DNA of 19,478 nucleotides from Candidatus Omnitrophota bacterium (GTDB lineage Bacteria; Omnitrophota; Gorgyraeia; B26-G9), in the NCBI GenBank assembly GCA_022013205.1, contig JAKLQT010000189.1, forward strand, positions 1-19,478, in the 5' to 3' direction. This document shows positions 1 through 7,580 of this stretch, piece by piece; position 1 is the first letter of the stretch; each line of letters opens with the position of its first letter. The notes beneath the pieces were generated by a model, which was given only the letters and a program-made list of their open reading frames with translations, was not told the origin of the DNA and did no database searches. The position numbers and the translations under genes were made by a program.

Positions 1-474
1 CAACTGCGTCCATATGGGATCACATCATCGCGCCTTCTTATCAGGAACAGTAAAGGTAAGGTTTTCAAAGCCGATAGTGAACGTGTACAGGATATAGGGG
101 CAATAGCCATTAAAAATCTAGCCGGAAGAAAGTTAAGGTTTATAGCAAAATCCGCTTTGCGCGCGGCAGGCCGCTATATGATCGAGAAAAAACAGGAAGA
201 TAATATAGAAAAAAAACGCGGGAAGGAGACAGCAGGCTGGTTCAGCTTTTTTGCTAATATTTATAATATTATGATTGAAAAGGCGGATCTGCGATGCTGG
301 AGAGGCCTGCCGGATGAAATTCGCATCGCCCGGATTATTATAGAGCCGGGAGATTATGAATTAAGCGTGGAAAATTTCAATGACTCAGGCACGAATTTAG
401 GTATAATAAATATCGAAAAGACGAATGTTAAGGCAGGGGAAAAGCGCTTTTTCATGATTCATACTTCGCGTTAA
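1..474 (+). CDS. C-terminal part of a COG3014-like (lipo)protein, 5' end outside window
   Basis: The reading frame is open from base 1 with no stop before TAA at 472-474, so this is the 3' end of a longer gene. A methionine-start reading beginning near 157 would miss clearly coding sequence upstream. The visible 157 residues contain an aromatic/helical stretch (GWFSFFANIYNIM) followed by ADLRCWRGLPDEIRIARIIIEPGDYEL and a beta-rich tail ending in HTSR. This 'ADxRxWxxLPxxxxxARxxxxPGxY' pattern is how I remember the C-terminal end of COG3014 proteins, which are periplasmic lipoproteins of unknown function with helical repeats at the N-terminus. The N-terminal lipobox cannot be checked because it lies off the window. 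It is followed after 37 bp by a membrane protein gene in the same direction. The family call is from memory and is moderately sure; the coding status is firm. Confidence 0.6.
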   Translation, partial: QLRPYGITSSRLLIRNSKGKVFKADSERVQDIGAIAIKNLAGRKLRFIAKSALRAAGRYMIEKKQEDNIEKKRGKETAGWFSFFANIYNIMIEKADLRCWRGLPDEIRIARIIIEPGDYELSVENFNDSGTNLGIINIEKTNVKAGEKRFFMIHTSR

Positions 475-511
475 TATCGTATTTTAGATGAATTCCTGGT
501 GAAAGGGGAAA

Positions 512-1129
512 ATGGGAAAGCTAACAATAGTTTGGAATGATCAAGTACTGGATTTGTTTAACGCTTTATGGAGCGCAACGATTTTCTGGAGAAGCCTTAG
601 CTTTTTTTTAATAGGGGTTTTGATAATGGCTTTTCTTTTTAAAGACAGTATTAAGCGCGTGTTATTAAAGGAAAACGCAAATAGGCATGATAAAGAGATT
701 TTTCATCTTTTTGACCTGATAATGTCTGAGAATAAACTCAATGATATTTTAGGTTTACTTGAGAAAAAGCATTTCTATAATAAAAAATCGGGCGATTATG
801 TTGATAAATTCAGCGATTCCCTGCAAGAAGAAAGCCGGCAGTATATCAATATAAAGATTAGAAAAGCGTCCATGGCTCTTTCAGCTGCGATAAAGCAGCT
901 TAGGGAATTTATTGATAAAAATTTTCTAGTTTTCCCCAATGGCCACGAGGATGGAACCGATCCTGAGGGGATGTACCCTAATCCGGAAATTGACGGCGGA
1001 GGCAATGAGAAAGAGAAAAACGCAAGCAGATTTAATAAATTCAATGAAGAACTAAAAATGCTGATTGGTTCCCTTAGAAATAAGTATAAAAGATATAGAA
1101 ATTTAATCAAACAAAACCTGCATATTTAA
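512..1129 (+). CDS. Single-pass membrane protein of unknown function
   Basis: A 205-residue protein starting at ATG 512, with a purine-rich ribosome site (GAAAGGGGAA) directly upstream. I do not recognise a family. Residues about 26-44 (WRSLSFFLIGVLIMAFLF) form one transmembrane helix near the N-terminus, followed by a positively charged KDSIKRVLLK segment. This suggests a short outside N-terminus and a cytoplasmic body, by the positive-inside rule. Residues 55-135 are charged and helical. Residues 140-170 are a glycine/proline/acid-rich linker (PNGHEDGTDPEG...DGGGNEKEKN), and 172-205 form a basic helix. The overall look is a membrane-anchored helical scaffold. It sits 37 bp after the COG3014-like gene and 15 bp before the metallopeptidase gene, so co-transcription is likely. 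Confidence 0.72.
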   Translation: MGKLTIVWNDQVLDLFNALWSATIFWRSLSFFLIGVLIMAFLFKDSIKRVLLKENANRHDKEIFHLFDLIMSENKLNDILGLLEKKHFYNKKSGDYVDKFSDSLQEESRQYINIKIRKASMALSAAIKQLREFIDKNFLVFPNGHEDGTDPEGMYPNPEIDGGGNEKEKNASRFNKFNEELKMLIGSLRNKYKRYRNLIKQNLHI

Positions 1130-1144
1130 CTGATAATTCCTTTG

Positions 1145-1834
1145 ATGAATTTTGAATATAAAATTACCAGAAGGCCCAGAAGGAGAACTCTTAGTATCGT
1201 TATATCCCGGGATAACCGGATCGTGGTCAGGGCTAATCAATCTCTTGCGGATGGAGAGATTGCTAAATTCGTTGAAAGCAAAAAAGCCTGGATCGGTAAG
1301 ACCCTCAAAATTAATGATGTTTACCTTAGGTCATACATTCCAAAAAAGTTTGTCAGCGGTGAAAAGTTTCTTTATCTTGGCAAAGAGTTCTGTTTGCGCC
1401 TTGAAAAAGGTAAAAGGAACAAGGCAGAATTAAACGAAGGGACAGTTTTAATCATGCTTCCTGATTTTGTAAAAACTCCCAAAGAGTTTATTATAGGTAA
1501 ATTAATGCAATGGTATAAATCTCAGTCTCATGAAATCCTGAACAAAAGGGTAATTTTATATTCTCAGATACTTAATGTCGAGTCTGGGAATGTGAAGATA
1601 AGAACACTTAAGCGGACTTGGGCTAATTGTTCACATCACGGGGTACTTACGTTCAGCTGGAGGCTGATAATGGCGCCTTTGCGTATAATAGATTATGTGG
1701 TAGTGCACGAACTTGCGCATCGAATACATCATAATCACTCCGGAAGGTTCTGGAAGCAGGTGGAAAAAATAATTCCGCAATATAAAGTTTGCAAAAAGTG
1801 GTTAAGAGAGAATGAGAACAGCTTTCGGTGGTGA
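1145..1834 (+). CDS. YgjP/SprT-like zinc metallopeptidase (DUF45 family)
   Basis: A 229-residue protein of the YgjP-type metal-dependent hydrolase family (M48-like gluzincin fold, PF01863). HELAH at residues 188-192 supplies two zinc ligands and the catalytic Glu. The HHNHSGRFW segment just downstream matches the family's HxNHSxxFW block, which holds the third ligand. N-terminal strands with RRTLSIVISRDNRIVVRA and the block RxxWANCSHHGVLTFSWRLIMAP are also characteristic. In most relatives the latter begins WGSCS, so the WANCS variant here is slightly unusual. A TTG lies one codon upstream (1142), but ATG 1145 is the more ordinary start; neither has a strong ribosome site. Substrates of this family are not well established. 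It is the last gene of the leading cluster; a 240-bp gap follows. Confidence 0.88.
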   Translation: MNFEYKITRRPRRRTLSIVISRDNRIVVRANQSLADGEIAKFVESKKAWIGKTLKINDVYLRSYIPKKFVSGEKFLYLGKEFCLRLEKGKRNKAELNEGTVLIMLPDFVKTPKEFIIGKLMQWYKSQSHEILNKRVILYSQILNVESGNVKIRTLKRTWANCSHHGVLTFSWRLIMAPLRIIDYVVVHELAHRIHHNHSGRFWKQVEKIIPQYKVCKKWLRENENSFRW

Positions 1835-1899
1835 GGCAGGGGCAGGCGGATAATAAGTTTTTTGCTGTATATTGATTTAAAGTATCGGCTAAAAAATCC

Positions 1900-1928
1900 T
1901 TGATTTCCGGCCCTTTAAATGGTATAGT
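1900..1928 (+). promoter_or_regulatory. Candidate sigma-70 promoter with extended -10 for the 78-aa gene
   Basis: TTGATT (1900-1905), a 17-bp spacer, then TATAGT (1923-1928), preceded by TGG so that the -10 is of the extended TGn type. If used, transcription would start near 1935 and give a leader of about 140 nt carrying the palindrome at 2001-2018. A second TATAAT lies at 2045-2050 but has no good -35 box 17 bp upstream, so I prefer this one. Confidence 0.5.
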
Positions 1929-2000
1929 CTCCTAAAATATATTAAACCCGAATATTTCACAGTATAGCCTATTTCGCATGAAGCAGCATAGTTTGGTTTA

Positions 2001-2018
2001 TCTTCGGGATCCCGAAGA
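2001..2018. repeat. 18-nt perfect palindrome in the leader of the 78-aa gene
   Basis: TCTTCGGGATCCCGAAGA equals its own reverse complement over all 18 bases. It lies about 70 nt downstream of the candidate transcription start and 58 nt before the start codon. It could be a dimeric regulator's operator or, in RNA, a hairpin. No T-run follows within a few bases that would make it a terminator, although a CACTTTTT stretch begins at 2021. Confidence 0.6.
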
Positions 2019-2076
2019 GGCACTTTTTAATTTGATAGCATGCGTATAATTAACGCAAAAACAAAGGAGGTAAATA

Positions 2077-2313
2077 ATGCCGTATGATGCAGCACTAGAT
2101 GAGAAATTGTTCTCTAAATTATGGGAGACAGAAGTTGACAGGTTGACGGTTAGTGTGTTCTCCTACAACAAAGGGGTAAAGAAACTACAGATTTCCCGTA
2201 CAAGTAAGGATACTCAAGGGGAACTCAAATTTTCTAAATTGGGAAGGATGACAAAAGAAGAGGTAGAGGGTATACTGCCTTTGATGCAGGAAGCGTTACC
2301 CTTCTTATCATAA
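2077..2313 (+). CDS. Small conserved-looking protein of unknown function (78 aa)
   Basis: A 78-residue protein with an excellent ribosome site (AAAGGAGG, 2061-2068) eight bases before ATG 2077. I do not recognise a named domain. The sequence has a compact alpha/beta look: an N-terminal helix (LDEKLFSKLWETE), a strand-rich middle (RLTVSVFSYNKGVKKLQISR), a charged loop (TSKDTQGELKFSKLGRM) and a C-terminal helix (KEEVEGILPLMQEALPFL). There is no signal peptide or membrane segment, so it is probably cytosolic. The strand pairs with basic residues recall the small PC4/YdbC-like nucleic-acid binding folds, but I cannot show homology. The strong ribosome site, its own promoter and a strong terminator suggest an independently and perhaps highly expressed gene. 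Confidence 0.75.
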   Translation: MPYDAALDEKLFSKLWETEVDRLTVSVFSYNKGVKKLQISRTSKDTQGELKFSKLGRMTKEEVEGILPLMQEALPFLS

Positions 2314-2330
2314 GCATTCTTTTAACAAAT

Positions 2331-2361
2331 AAAAAACCCCGCAATTAACACGGGGTTTTTT
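2331..2361. terminator. Bidirectional Rho-independent terminator
   Basis: An 11-bp perfect stem (AAAAAACCCCG / CGGGGTTTTTT, 2331-2341 with 2351-2361) and a 9-nt loop. The T-run serves the 78-aa gene on the + strand, and the A-run serves the convergent phosphofructokinase gene (ends at 2375) on the - strand. Confidence 0.9.
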
Positions 2362-2374
2362 ATTTGAGTATTTC

Positions 2375-3580
2375 TTACAGGTAGCGGTCGATATCAGCAG
2401 ATACCTGGGTGTATGTATAATCAGGCCTTTGAGGTTTCCTTCCAAAGCAGATACCCATTGACTCGTGAATAGCAACCCGGTGCAGGCTTACGCTGCGTTC
2501 CTTGATCGCGTCTTCGGTTTTCATGTAAATAAGGGTTCCTTCGCTAAGACGCGCAAAAGTTACTCCGGTGATTCCTTTTTCAAGCAATAATACAGCAGAC
2601 GCCCCTGCTTCCTTACCAAAATTCACGTCATAGGCCGAAGAATTGCCGCAGCGAACCAGATGTCCCGGCCGTACTTCGCGTACCTCAGGTGTTTCGTAAA
2701 GCCCCGGAACATACATTTTTGTTTTTTTCATAAACTCGGTGATTGCAGCATCGCTTTTAAACCTATTGGCTAATTGCAGGCAAACATATTTGCCTGCACC
2801 GGCAAGTTTCTTATGGCCGAAAGCGTCGAGTCCGGCTGAATCATCCACAAGATCATCGCCATTTTCGTTCTTGATACCCTCAGCAACCATGATCAGGTAA
2901 GTACCTGCCTTTACATCGCTTTGCAGAATTCTTCGCGTAAAACGTTTTTTAACATGTTCGTATAAAATATCAAAATTAGCCGGGATCTCAGGGATCAGGA
3001 TCGCATCAGCGTCAGCGGCAATTCCGCCGCGAAATGCTGTATGGCCTGCGTAACGTCCGAATACTTCCAGGACAATTATACGGTTATGAGTTCTTCCGGT
3101 TGTTTTTAGATCCTGCCCGAATGAAGCAATCCGGTTGATAGTGGAATCAGCTCCGACAGAATATGTCTGTAAATCAAGATCCATTGTTTTCGGCGCGTGC
3201 ACGCAGGGTATACCGTTTTCGGATAAATCCACGATTACGCTTCCGGTATCGTCACCGCCGCTGATAACCAGCCCGTCAATGCCGAATTTTTTAAGGCCGG
3301 CTTTGATCCTTTCGTACTTTTTTTCATCTTTGATCATTTTGATTTTCACTCTTGAATGTCCGGCTTCAGATCCCGCTGGGTTTGCCTGAACAAGGTCTAT
3401 TCTTTCCGGGTTTAATTCTACCAGTGATTCGAAATCAATTAAATTATACAGCCCAGCGTAGCCGTTGGGAATAATATAGCAGCTCATACCGCGGGAATGT
3501 GCCATTTGCGCGGCTCCCTTTACCACAGCATTAAGTCCGCCGCAGTCACCGCCGCTTGTAATAATTCCGATTTTCTTCAT
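2375..3580 (-). CDS. pfkA: 6-phosphofructokinase, residue pattern of the PPi-dependent type
   Basis: A 401-residue phosphofructokinase that phosphorylates fructose 6-phosphate to the 1,6-bisphosphate in glycolysis. Family motifs in order: GGDCGGLNAVVKG (10-22), ISGGDDTGS (107-114), PKTMDLD (130-136, catalytic Asp134 and Asp136), FGRYAG (174-179) and RPGHLVRCGNSSAYD (304-318). In well-studied enzymes a Gly at the fourth position of GGDG and a Gly before TIDND go with ATP use, while Asp and Lys at those places go with pyrophosphate use. Here they are Asp111 and Lys131, so PPi as donor is inferred. The usual TIDND reads TMDLD and the usual MGR reads FGR, so it is a divergent member. The start is decided by AGGAGG seven bases upstream on the - strand. 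It is monocistronic, and convergent with the 78-aa gene. Confidence 0.92.
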   Translation of the reverse strand: MKKIGIITSGGDCGGLNAVVKGAAQMAHSRGMSCYIIPNGYAGLYNLIDFESLVELNPERIDLVQANPAGSEAGHSRVKIKMIKDEKKYERIKAGLKKFGIDGLVISGGDDTGSVIVDLSENGIPCVHAPKTMDLDLQTYSVGADSTINRIASFGQDLKTTGRTHNRIIVLEVFGRYAGHTAFRGGIAADADAILIPEIPANFDILYEHVKKRFTRRILQSDVKAGTYLIMVAEGIKNENGDDLVDDSAGLDAFGHKKLAGAGKYVCLQLANRFKSDAAITEFMKKTKMYVPGLYETPEVREVRPGHLVRCGNSSAYDVNFGKEAGASAVLLLEKGITGVTFARLSEGTLIYMKTEDAIKERSVSLHRVAIHESMGICFGRKPQRPDYTYTQVSADIDRYL

Positions 3581-3677
3581 ATATCCTCCTTAAATATTTT
3601 TGTCTAGTGGCTAATCCTTCGATGCAGTTAATCTTGCTTGGAAAATTTTCAGGAAAAAGCATGAATTTTGAATTCTT

Positions 3678-3705
3678 ATTCTAACATACATTTAAACATA
3701 TGCAA
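3678..3705 (-). promoter_or_regulatory. Candidate sigma-70 promoter for the phosphofructokinase gene
   Basis: Read on the - strand: TTGCAT (3705-3700), a 16-bp spacer, TAGAAT (3683-3678). It lies about 98 bp upstream of the phosphofructokinase start codon at 3580, in an AT-rich stretch, and faces the right way. Confidence 0.5.
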
Positions 3706-3756
3706 GATAAAAATTTTTAACAGATAAGCACACAGTAAACATGATATGGACAGCAG

Positions 3757-3767
3757 TTAAGAACCGG
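3757..3767 (+). repeat. Intergenic word TTAAGAACCGG, copy 1
   Basis: The 11-mer TTAAGAACCGG occurs here, at 7447-7457, and as its reverse complement at 14899-14909. All three are in intergenic DNA. Copies 1 and 2 also share the next residues (GGAAAT, then a T-rich TTC). The rest of the 3581-4063 gap holds two promoters, this word and a small hairpin; I see no gene in it. Confidence 0.6.
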
Positions 3768-3852
3768 AAATCTTCAGGATGCAGGAGAAAAAGGATTTAA
3801 CAGACAAAAAATTGGTGATATAGTGTTAAGAAATAATTAAATTCCTGAAATA

Positions 3853-3882
3853 TTGGCAGATATCCTGAAAATATGGTAAACT
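3853..3882 (+). promoter_or_regulatory. Candidate promoter for the tandem GGDEF gene
   Basis: TTGGCA (3853-3858), an 18-bp spacer, then TAAACT (3877-3882), preceded by TGG, giving an extended -10. It would leave a leader of about 175 nt before ATG 4064. The -10 is weak (two mismatches), so confidence is modest. Confidence 0.4.
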
Positions 3883-3946
3883 TTATCATCTTTTTCAAAT
3901 AGAAGTAAAACAATATAACATGTTCTAAATAAAAGAGAAATAGCGC

Positions 3947-3960
3947 AGCCGCTTACGGCT
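3947..3960 (+). promoter_or_regulatory. Small leader hairpin upstream of the GGDEF gene
   Basis: AGCCG (3947-3951), loop CTTA, CGGCT (3956-3960). AGC (3942-3944) and GCT (3963-3965) could add an outer stem past an internal loop. It lies in the putative 5' leader about 100 nt before the start codon. There is no T-run, so it is not a terminator. Its role is unknown. Confidence 0.35.
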
Positions 3961-4063
3961 AAGCTCTTAATAACATAAAATTTTGGGCCATTCTTATTTA
4001 GGGTGGAAAAATTTCTGTAAGACAATAAGTGTGAAGTGGTACTAAAGTTACTTATATAAATTT

Positions 4064-7000
4064 ATGAAAAAACTATTAAAAATAACCATAGTTATATTAA
4101 TTCAGGCGTTTTTGGTCATGGATTTTGCCTTGGCCGGAGCGGGCTCAGCTTTTGTTTCTGTTGATATGGGAGAAACTTCCACCTTAGCACCATCTTTAAA
4201 TCTGAATATAGAAACACTTAAAAACATGTTTTCCCGCTCCGTTCAACAGGCAGCACAGCAGAATGAATTAGGAATTAAAGCACCGAGGTTAAGATCTTAT
4301 GAAATAGAGCCGCAACGGATCTTAATACTTAATGAAGCGACAGGCAAGGCGGTATTGGGAGTTATTCAGAGAGAAAAAGTAGAATGGCAAAAAGAACAGG
4401 TTTCCCTGTATGGCTCCTTACGTGTTAAAGAATTGAGCGGTTGTGCGTTAATCACAATTAGCGCTGGAAGCTTAGTTTGTGTAGCTAATGTTTTTCCGGA
4501 TAATGATGCGAGAAAAAATTCTAAGGCTATTCAAAATATAGTGCGCCAGCTGAGAAAAACGGCAGGAAAATTGGATAATGTGCAAGTGAACGTTATTTTT
4601 TCCGATTTGACCTTCGAAAAATTAAACCTTGGAAAAACTAAAAATTATCATCTTTTTGCCAAGATAATAAGAGATAATTTAGAAAATGAGTTTGGACAGA
4701 AAAGAGTGAGCGTTGATGTTCAAAAAGGCAAACTCAGGGAAATGATATTTGACGCTAAGGGAAAAAAGTGGAGTTTTGTTAATCTGAATTTTAAGTTGTT
4801 TTCTCGTAACATATCCGGGGGAAGCAAAATATTTAAGACGTGGATAGAAGATGTTTTATATGAAAATAACAATATCCTTTCAGCAGACACAATTGCAAAG
4901 TTAGGTAAACAATTAGGAATTAGACAAAATGATGTTTTGGCTGCAAAGGCGCAGGAGAGGGCTAAGGCATGTATACGTTTTATAGGTGAACTGCCACGTG
5001 ATGAAAAACATAACGTTTACATTTTTCGTGATGCGGCTGGATTATATGCGGCGCATAAAATATTGCGTGCGGATTCTCCCTCTGCAGTGTATTTATCTAA
5101 AAAGTCTTTTCGGACCATGACCGGACTTGGGATTAAAGCAGACTTGTTGATGCTGAAGATAATTGAAAAGGCATTATCACGTATAGGAAAGAAATTAAGT
5201 CAACAGGTTGATCATGATGAGTACGATGAATTTAAAAACGAATTTTTTAAGGCTTTTGAGGAAGAATTACGGCAAAATGAAAATCTAAGAAAAGCTGTTA
5301 GAGAAACGTTAATTTATTTTAATAAGGAGGGAATTTTAGGTCATGCTGCTAACGGATTGCGTTTTATTGATACGACGCGAAAAGGAACTTTTCCGTTGTT
5401 TCTTGAGGGTGTTTTTTCTTCGCCCTTGACAGAGCTTGAGCTATGGGATGAAGACTTAAGAGGTGTTTCTACCGAGAGCCTGATGTTTTACAGCAATTTG
5501 TCTCCGGCAATTAGTTTTGCTGCTAACGAGCAATCTGCAAGAAGAGCAGAAAGCTTATTTTATCCGGTTGAATTTAACGGTGAGTTTGATGCGGGTTTTA
5601 CTCCGATTTTTAAAGAAACTTCTGAAAAAGATAAAAATTTATTTTATTTTGAGACGGTTATTTTAAGAAATGAAGCTTTGAAAGAATTGCAAGGTGAGGT
5701 TAATCCAGAATATTTAGCGAGAAAAGATTTTAGAAATGGCCGGTTGGATTCTATAATCTTTATTGATGTGGATTTGATGCGCATAACAAACGGTTATATT
5801 TCCAAGTCAAATGTTAATGTACTGCTTGAGTCATTGGGGAAGGAGTTGGAAGCTGCTAGGAAAGATTTAGGGAGTGATAATGCGGTATGGTTTCGCCGTG
5901 GAGGCGACGAGTTTGTGCTCGCGATGAATTCCAAATTAGGGAAGACAGCGAGTGATATGGCAAAGCAGATAAAAGAAAAGATCGAAAACACTGTTTTTGC
6001 CGTGGGATCGCTGGGGGCAGAACCTATTGATCCAAATGAGATAAATAGTATTGAGCGAAATGGCGGAAAAGTTTCGTATGTGGGAAGGCAAGCAATACTC
6101 ATTGTTCAAAAAAATAAAGAAAAAACCGCACGTCAGTCTCTTACTGATTTCATAAACATGACGAATGCTCCTACTGGGGGGAAGAAGCTTCTCTTGCATG
6201 GATCATGGCTTGACCGCAAAGCAATAAATAATCAGGTTAGTTTTACTCTTTCGGTTGGGGTCGCGGGAGTATCGGATGTAACTGAGGTGAATTATGATGC
6301 GGTTCATGATCTGGCGGCGTTTAGAAAAGATAAATCAAAAGATGGGTTTAAAATAAGCGGTAACGGGCCGATTAATAATATTGCAGCGTTAGAAAAAATA
6401 CATGAAGAAGGAGAAAGCATTATTCCGAAAAATGCTTCTGATTTACAGCTTGAGGTTGAGATGTTTAAAGAGATGGAGCAAGCTGCCATTAAACAGGAGG
6501 AAGAAGGTATTGATAGCGGGATACAGCCAATATGGGATATGTCCGTACGTTATTTTTCCCGACAATCAATAGCCTGGAAAGCGGTTCAAAGGATGAGGTA
6601 TAATAATCCGGAACTTTTTTCGAAAGCTATTGCTTTTTCAATGCAGATGTTTGGTTATGCTGATGAAGCAGGTAAAATTAAAGGGTATGAGGAAGATTAT
6701 TATCGTTTCCCTAGCGCTATAAAGGATAATCGAATCGATACCAGGGATTTTAAGGTAGTTAATGAGGCATTAGGTTATAGGGCAGGGGATGAAGTAATTG
6801 CACGGTCCAGAATTGCGGCAATAAAGCTTGCCGGTTTGTTGGAATATTATGATGTAATATTCGTTCGGGGGCCTCCCGCAGGAGTAATAGGATTTCTTAT
6901 GCCGAAATCCGAAGAACCCGTTAGTTTGACTACAGTACAGATTAAAGAAATGTTCAAGAAATATATGGCAGCCGTTGAAGCGGAATTTAATAGAGACAAT

Positions 7001-7372
7001 AAAGTAAAAGCAGAACGTCTAAGAATTATCTGGGATATGTTCGGTGCGGCAGAAAGAGATATTGGAGAGATTATGAATGATATCTATAAGACCCGTGTTG
7101 TTAATGAGCACACGCTTGGCTCTGAAGCGGGAATGCCTGAAGTTATACAATATGATACTGCATCAATTGAATCTCAAGTACTTGAATTAGAAGAGATTTT
7201 AGCCAATGAAGCAGTTGAATCTTTGGAGGCTTTGCAGCAATTGTGGAGACGTGGGAACGATGCTGTTCGTGATCGTTTTGAGAAAGAACAGATCATTAAT
7301 GATTTATTATTGCCAAGTCCTTCTGTTTTGGATGAAATGCCGCTTTGGGAAATTGTCAACCAGTCAGTCTGA
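4064..7372 (+). CDS. Signal-peptide protein with tandem GGDEF domains, the second degenerate
   Basis: A 1102-residue protein. Residues 1-26 form a signal peptide (KKLLK, hydrophobic core ITIVILIQAFLVM, possible cleavage at ALA-GAG), followed by STLAPSL (39-45). Residues 70-560 hold no domain I can name. A GGDEF domain spans about 561-760: FIDVD with Asp568/Asp570 as likely metal ligands, RRGGDEF at 611-617 and FTLSVGVAGV at 727-736. About 110 residues separate the last two motifs, far more than usual, so an insertion is present. No RxxD inhibitory site is visible at the normal place. A second GGDEF-like domain (about 885-980) keeps IDTRDFKVVNEALGYRAGDEVI, but the signature reads RGPPAG (935-940), so it should not make c-di-GMP; it may bind nucleotide or protein. 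The C-terminus is helical. No Shine-Dalgarno sequence precedes ATG 4064. An exported cyclase would lack GTP, which makes true topology the main puzzle. Confidence 0.82.
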   Translation: MKKLLKITIVILIQAFLVMDFALAGAGSAFVSVDMGETSTLAPSLNLNIETLKNMFSRSVQQAAQQNELGIKAPRLRSYEIEPQRILILNEATGKAVLGVIQREKVEWQKEQVSLYGSLRVKELSGCALITISAGSLVCVANVFPDNDARKNSKAIQNIVRQLRKTAGKLDNVQVNVIFSDLTFEKLNLGKTKNYHLFAKIIRDNLENEFGQKRVSVDVQKGKLREMIFDAKGKKWSFVNLNFKLFSRNISGGSKIFKTWIEDVLYENNNILSADTIAKLGKQLGIRQNDVLAAKAQERAKACIRFIGELPRDEKHNVYIFRDAAGLYAAHKILRADSPSAVYLSKKSFRTMTGLGIKADLLMLKIIEKALSRIGKKLSQQVDHDEYDEFKNEFFKAFEEELRQNENLRKAVRETLIYFNKEGILGHAANGLRFIDTTRKGTFPLFLEGVFSSPLTELELWDEDLRGVSTESLMFYSNLSPAISFAANEQSARRAESLFYPVEFNGEFDAGFTPIFKETSEKDKNLFYFETVILRNEALKELQGEVNPEYLARKDFRNGRLDSIIFIDVDLMRITNGYISKSNVNVLLESLGKELEAARKDLGSDNAVWFRRGGDEFVLAMNSKLGKTASDMAKQIKEKIENTVFAVGSLGAEPIDPNEINSIERNGGKVSYVGRQAILIVQKNKEKTARQSLTDFINMTNAPTGGKKLLLHGSWLDRKAINNQVSFTLSVGVAGVSDVTEVNYDAVHDLAAFRKDKSKDGFKISGNGPINNIAALEKIHEEGESIIPKNASDLQLEVEMFKEMEQAAIKQEEEGIDSGIQPIWDMSVRYFSRQSIAWKAVQRMRYNNPELFSKAIAFSMQMFGYADEAGKIKGYEEDYYRFPSAIKDNRIDTRDFKVVNEALGYRAGDEVIARSRIAAIKLAGLLEYYDVIFVRGPPAGVIGFLMPKSEEPVSLTTVQIKEMFKKYMAAVEAEFNRDNKVKAERLRIIWDMFGAAERDIGEIMNDIYKTRVVNEHTLGSEAGMPEVIQYDTASIESQVLELEEILANEAVESLEALQQLWRRGNDAVRDRFEKEQIINDLLLPSPSVLDEMPLWEIVNQSV

Positions 7373-7446
7373 TTTTAAAATGATCATAACATTTTAATTT
7401 TAAATAAGTTACAAAATATTTTTCTTTTAAAAAACTCCGGCAGAAA

Positions 7447-7457
7447 TTAAGAACCGG
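7447..7457 (+). repeat. Intergenic word TTAAGAACCGG, copy 2
   Basis: Second copy of the 11-mer, extended to the 12-mer ATTAAGAACCGG shared with copy 3. It lies about 75 bp after the GGDEF gene and 105 bp before the promoter of the coiled-coil gene. The rest of the 7373-7669 gap shows a weak GGGGC/GCCC pairing near 7514-7530 and the promoter below. Confidence 0.6.
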
Positions 7458-7551
7458 AAATTTTCACACACCTTCAGCCGGTAAATTAGAGGGAAAAGTA
7501 GAGAAGATATAAGGGGGCCTAAATAAGCCCGTAAAAAAATATCCGCAAATC

Positions 7552-7580
7552 TTGCACAAAAATTGATAATATGGTATATT
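7552..7580 (+). promoter_or_regulatory. Sigma-70 promoter with extended -10 for the coiled-coil gene
   Basis: TTGCAC (7552-7557), exactly 17 bp, TATATT (7575-7580), preceded by TGG (extended -10). The predicted leader is about 80 nt and contains the small inverted repeat GCAT-AATTA-ATGC at 7636-7648. Confidence 0.6.

Noticed and set aside
1152..1433. A 93-codon frame inside the metallopeptidase gene
   Set aside because: It lies wholly within the metallopeptidase in another frame; the metallopeptidase has clear family motifs.
2018..2036. Sigma-54 promoter (GGCAC...TTTG) before the 78-aa gene
   Set aside because: The spacing between the GG and the expected GC element is wrong and the -12 GC is missing.
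3837..4025. A 62-codon frame on the - strand upstream of the GGDEF gene
   Set aside because: No ribosome site and no recognisable protein features. It lies antisense to the leader and promoter of the GGDEF gene.
3883..4063. c-di-GMP riboswitch in the leader of the GGDEF gene
   Set aside because: The only clear structure is a short 5-bp hairpin. I cannot find the conserved core bases of GEMM-type riboswitches.
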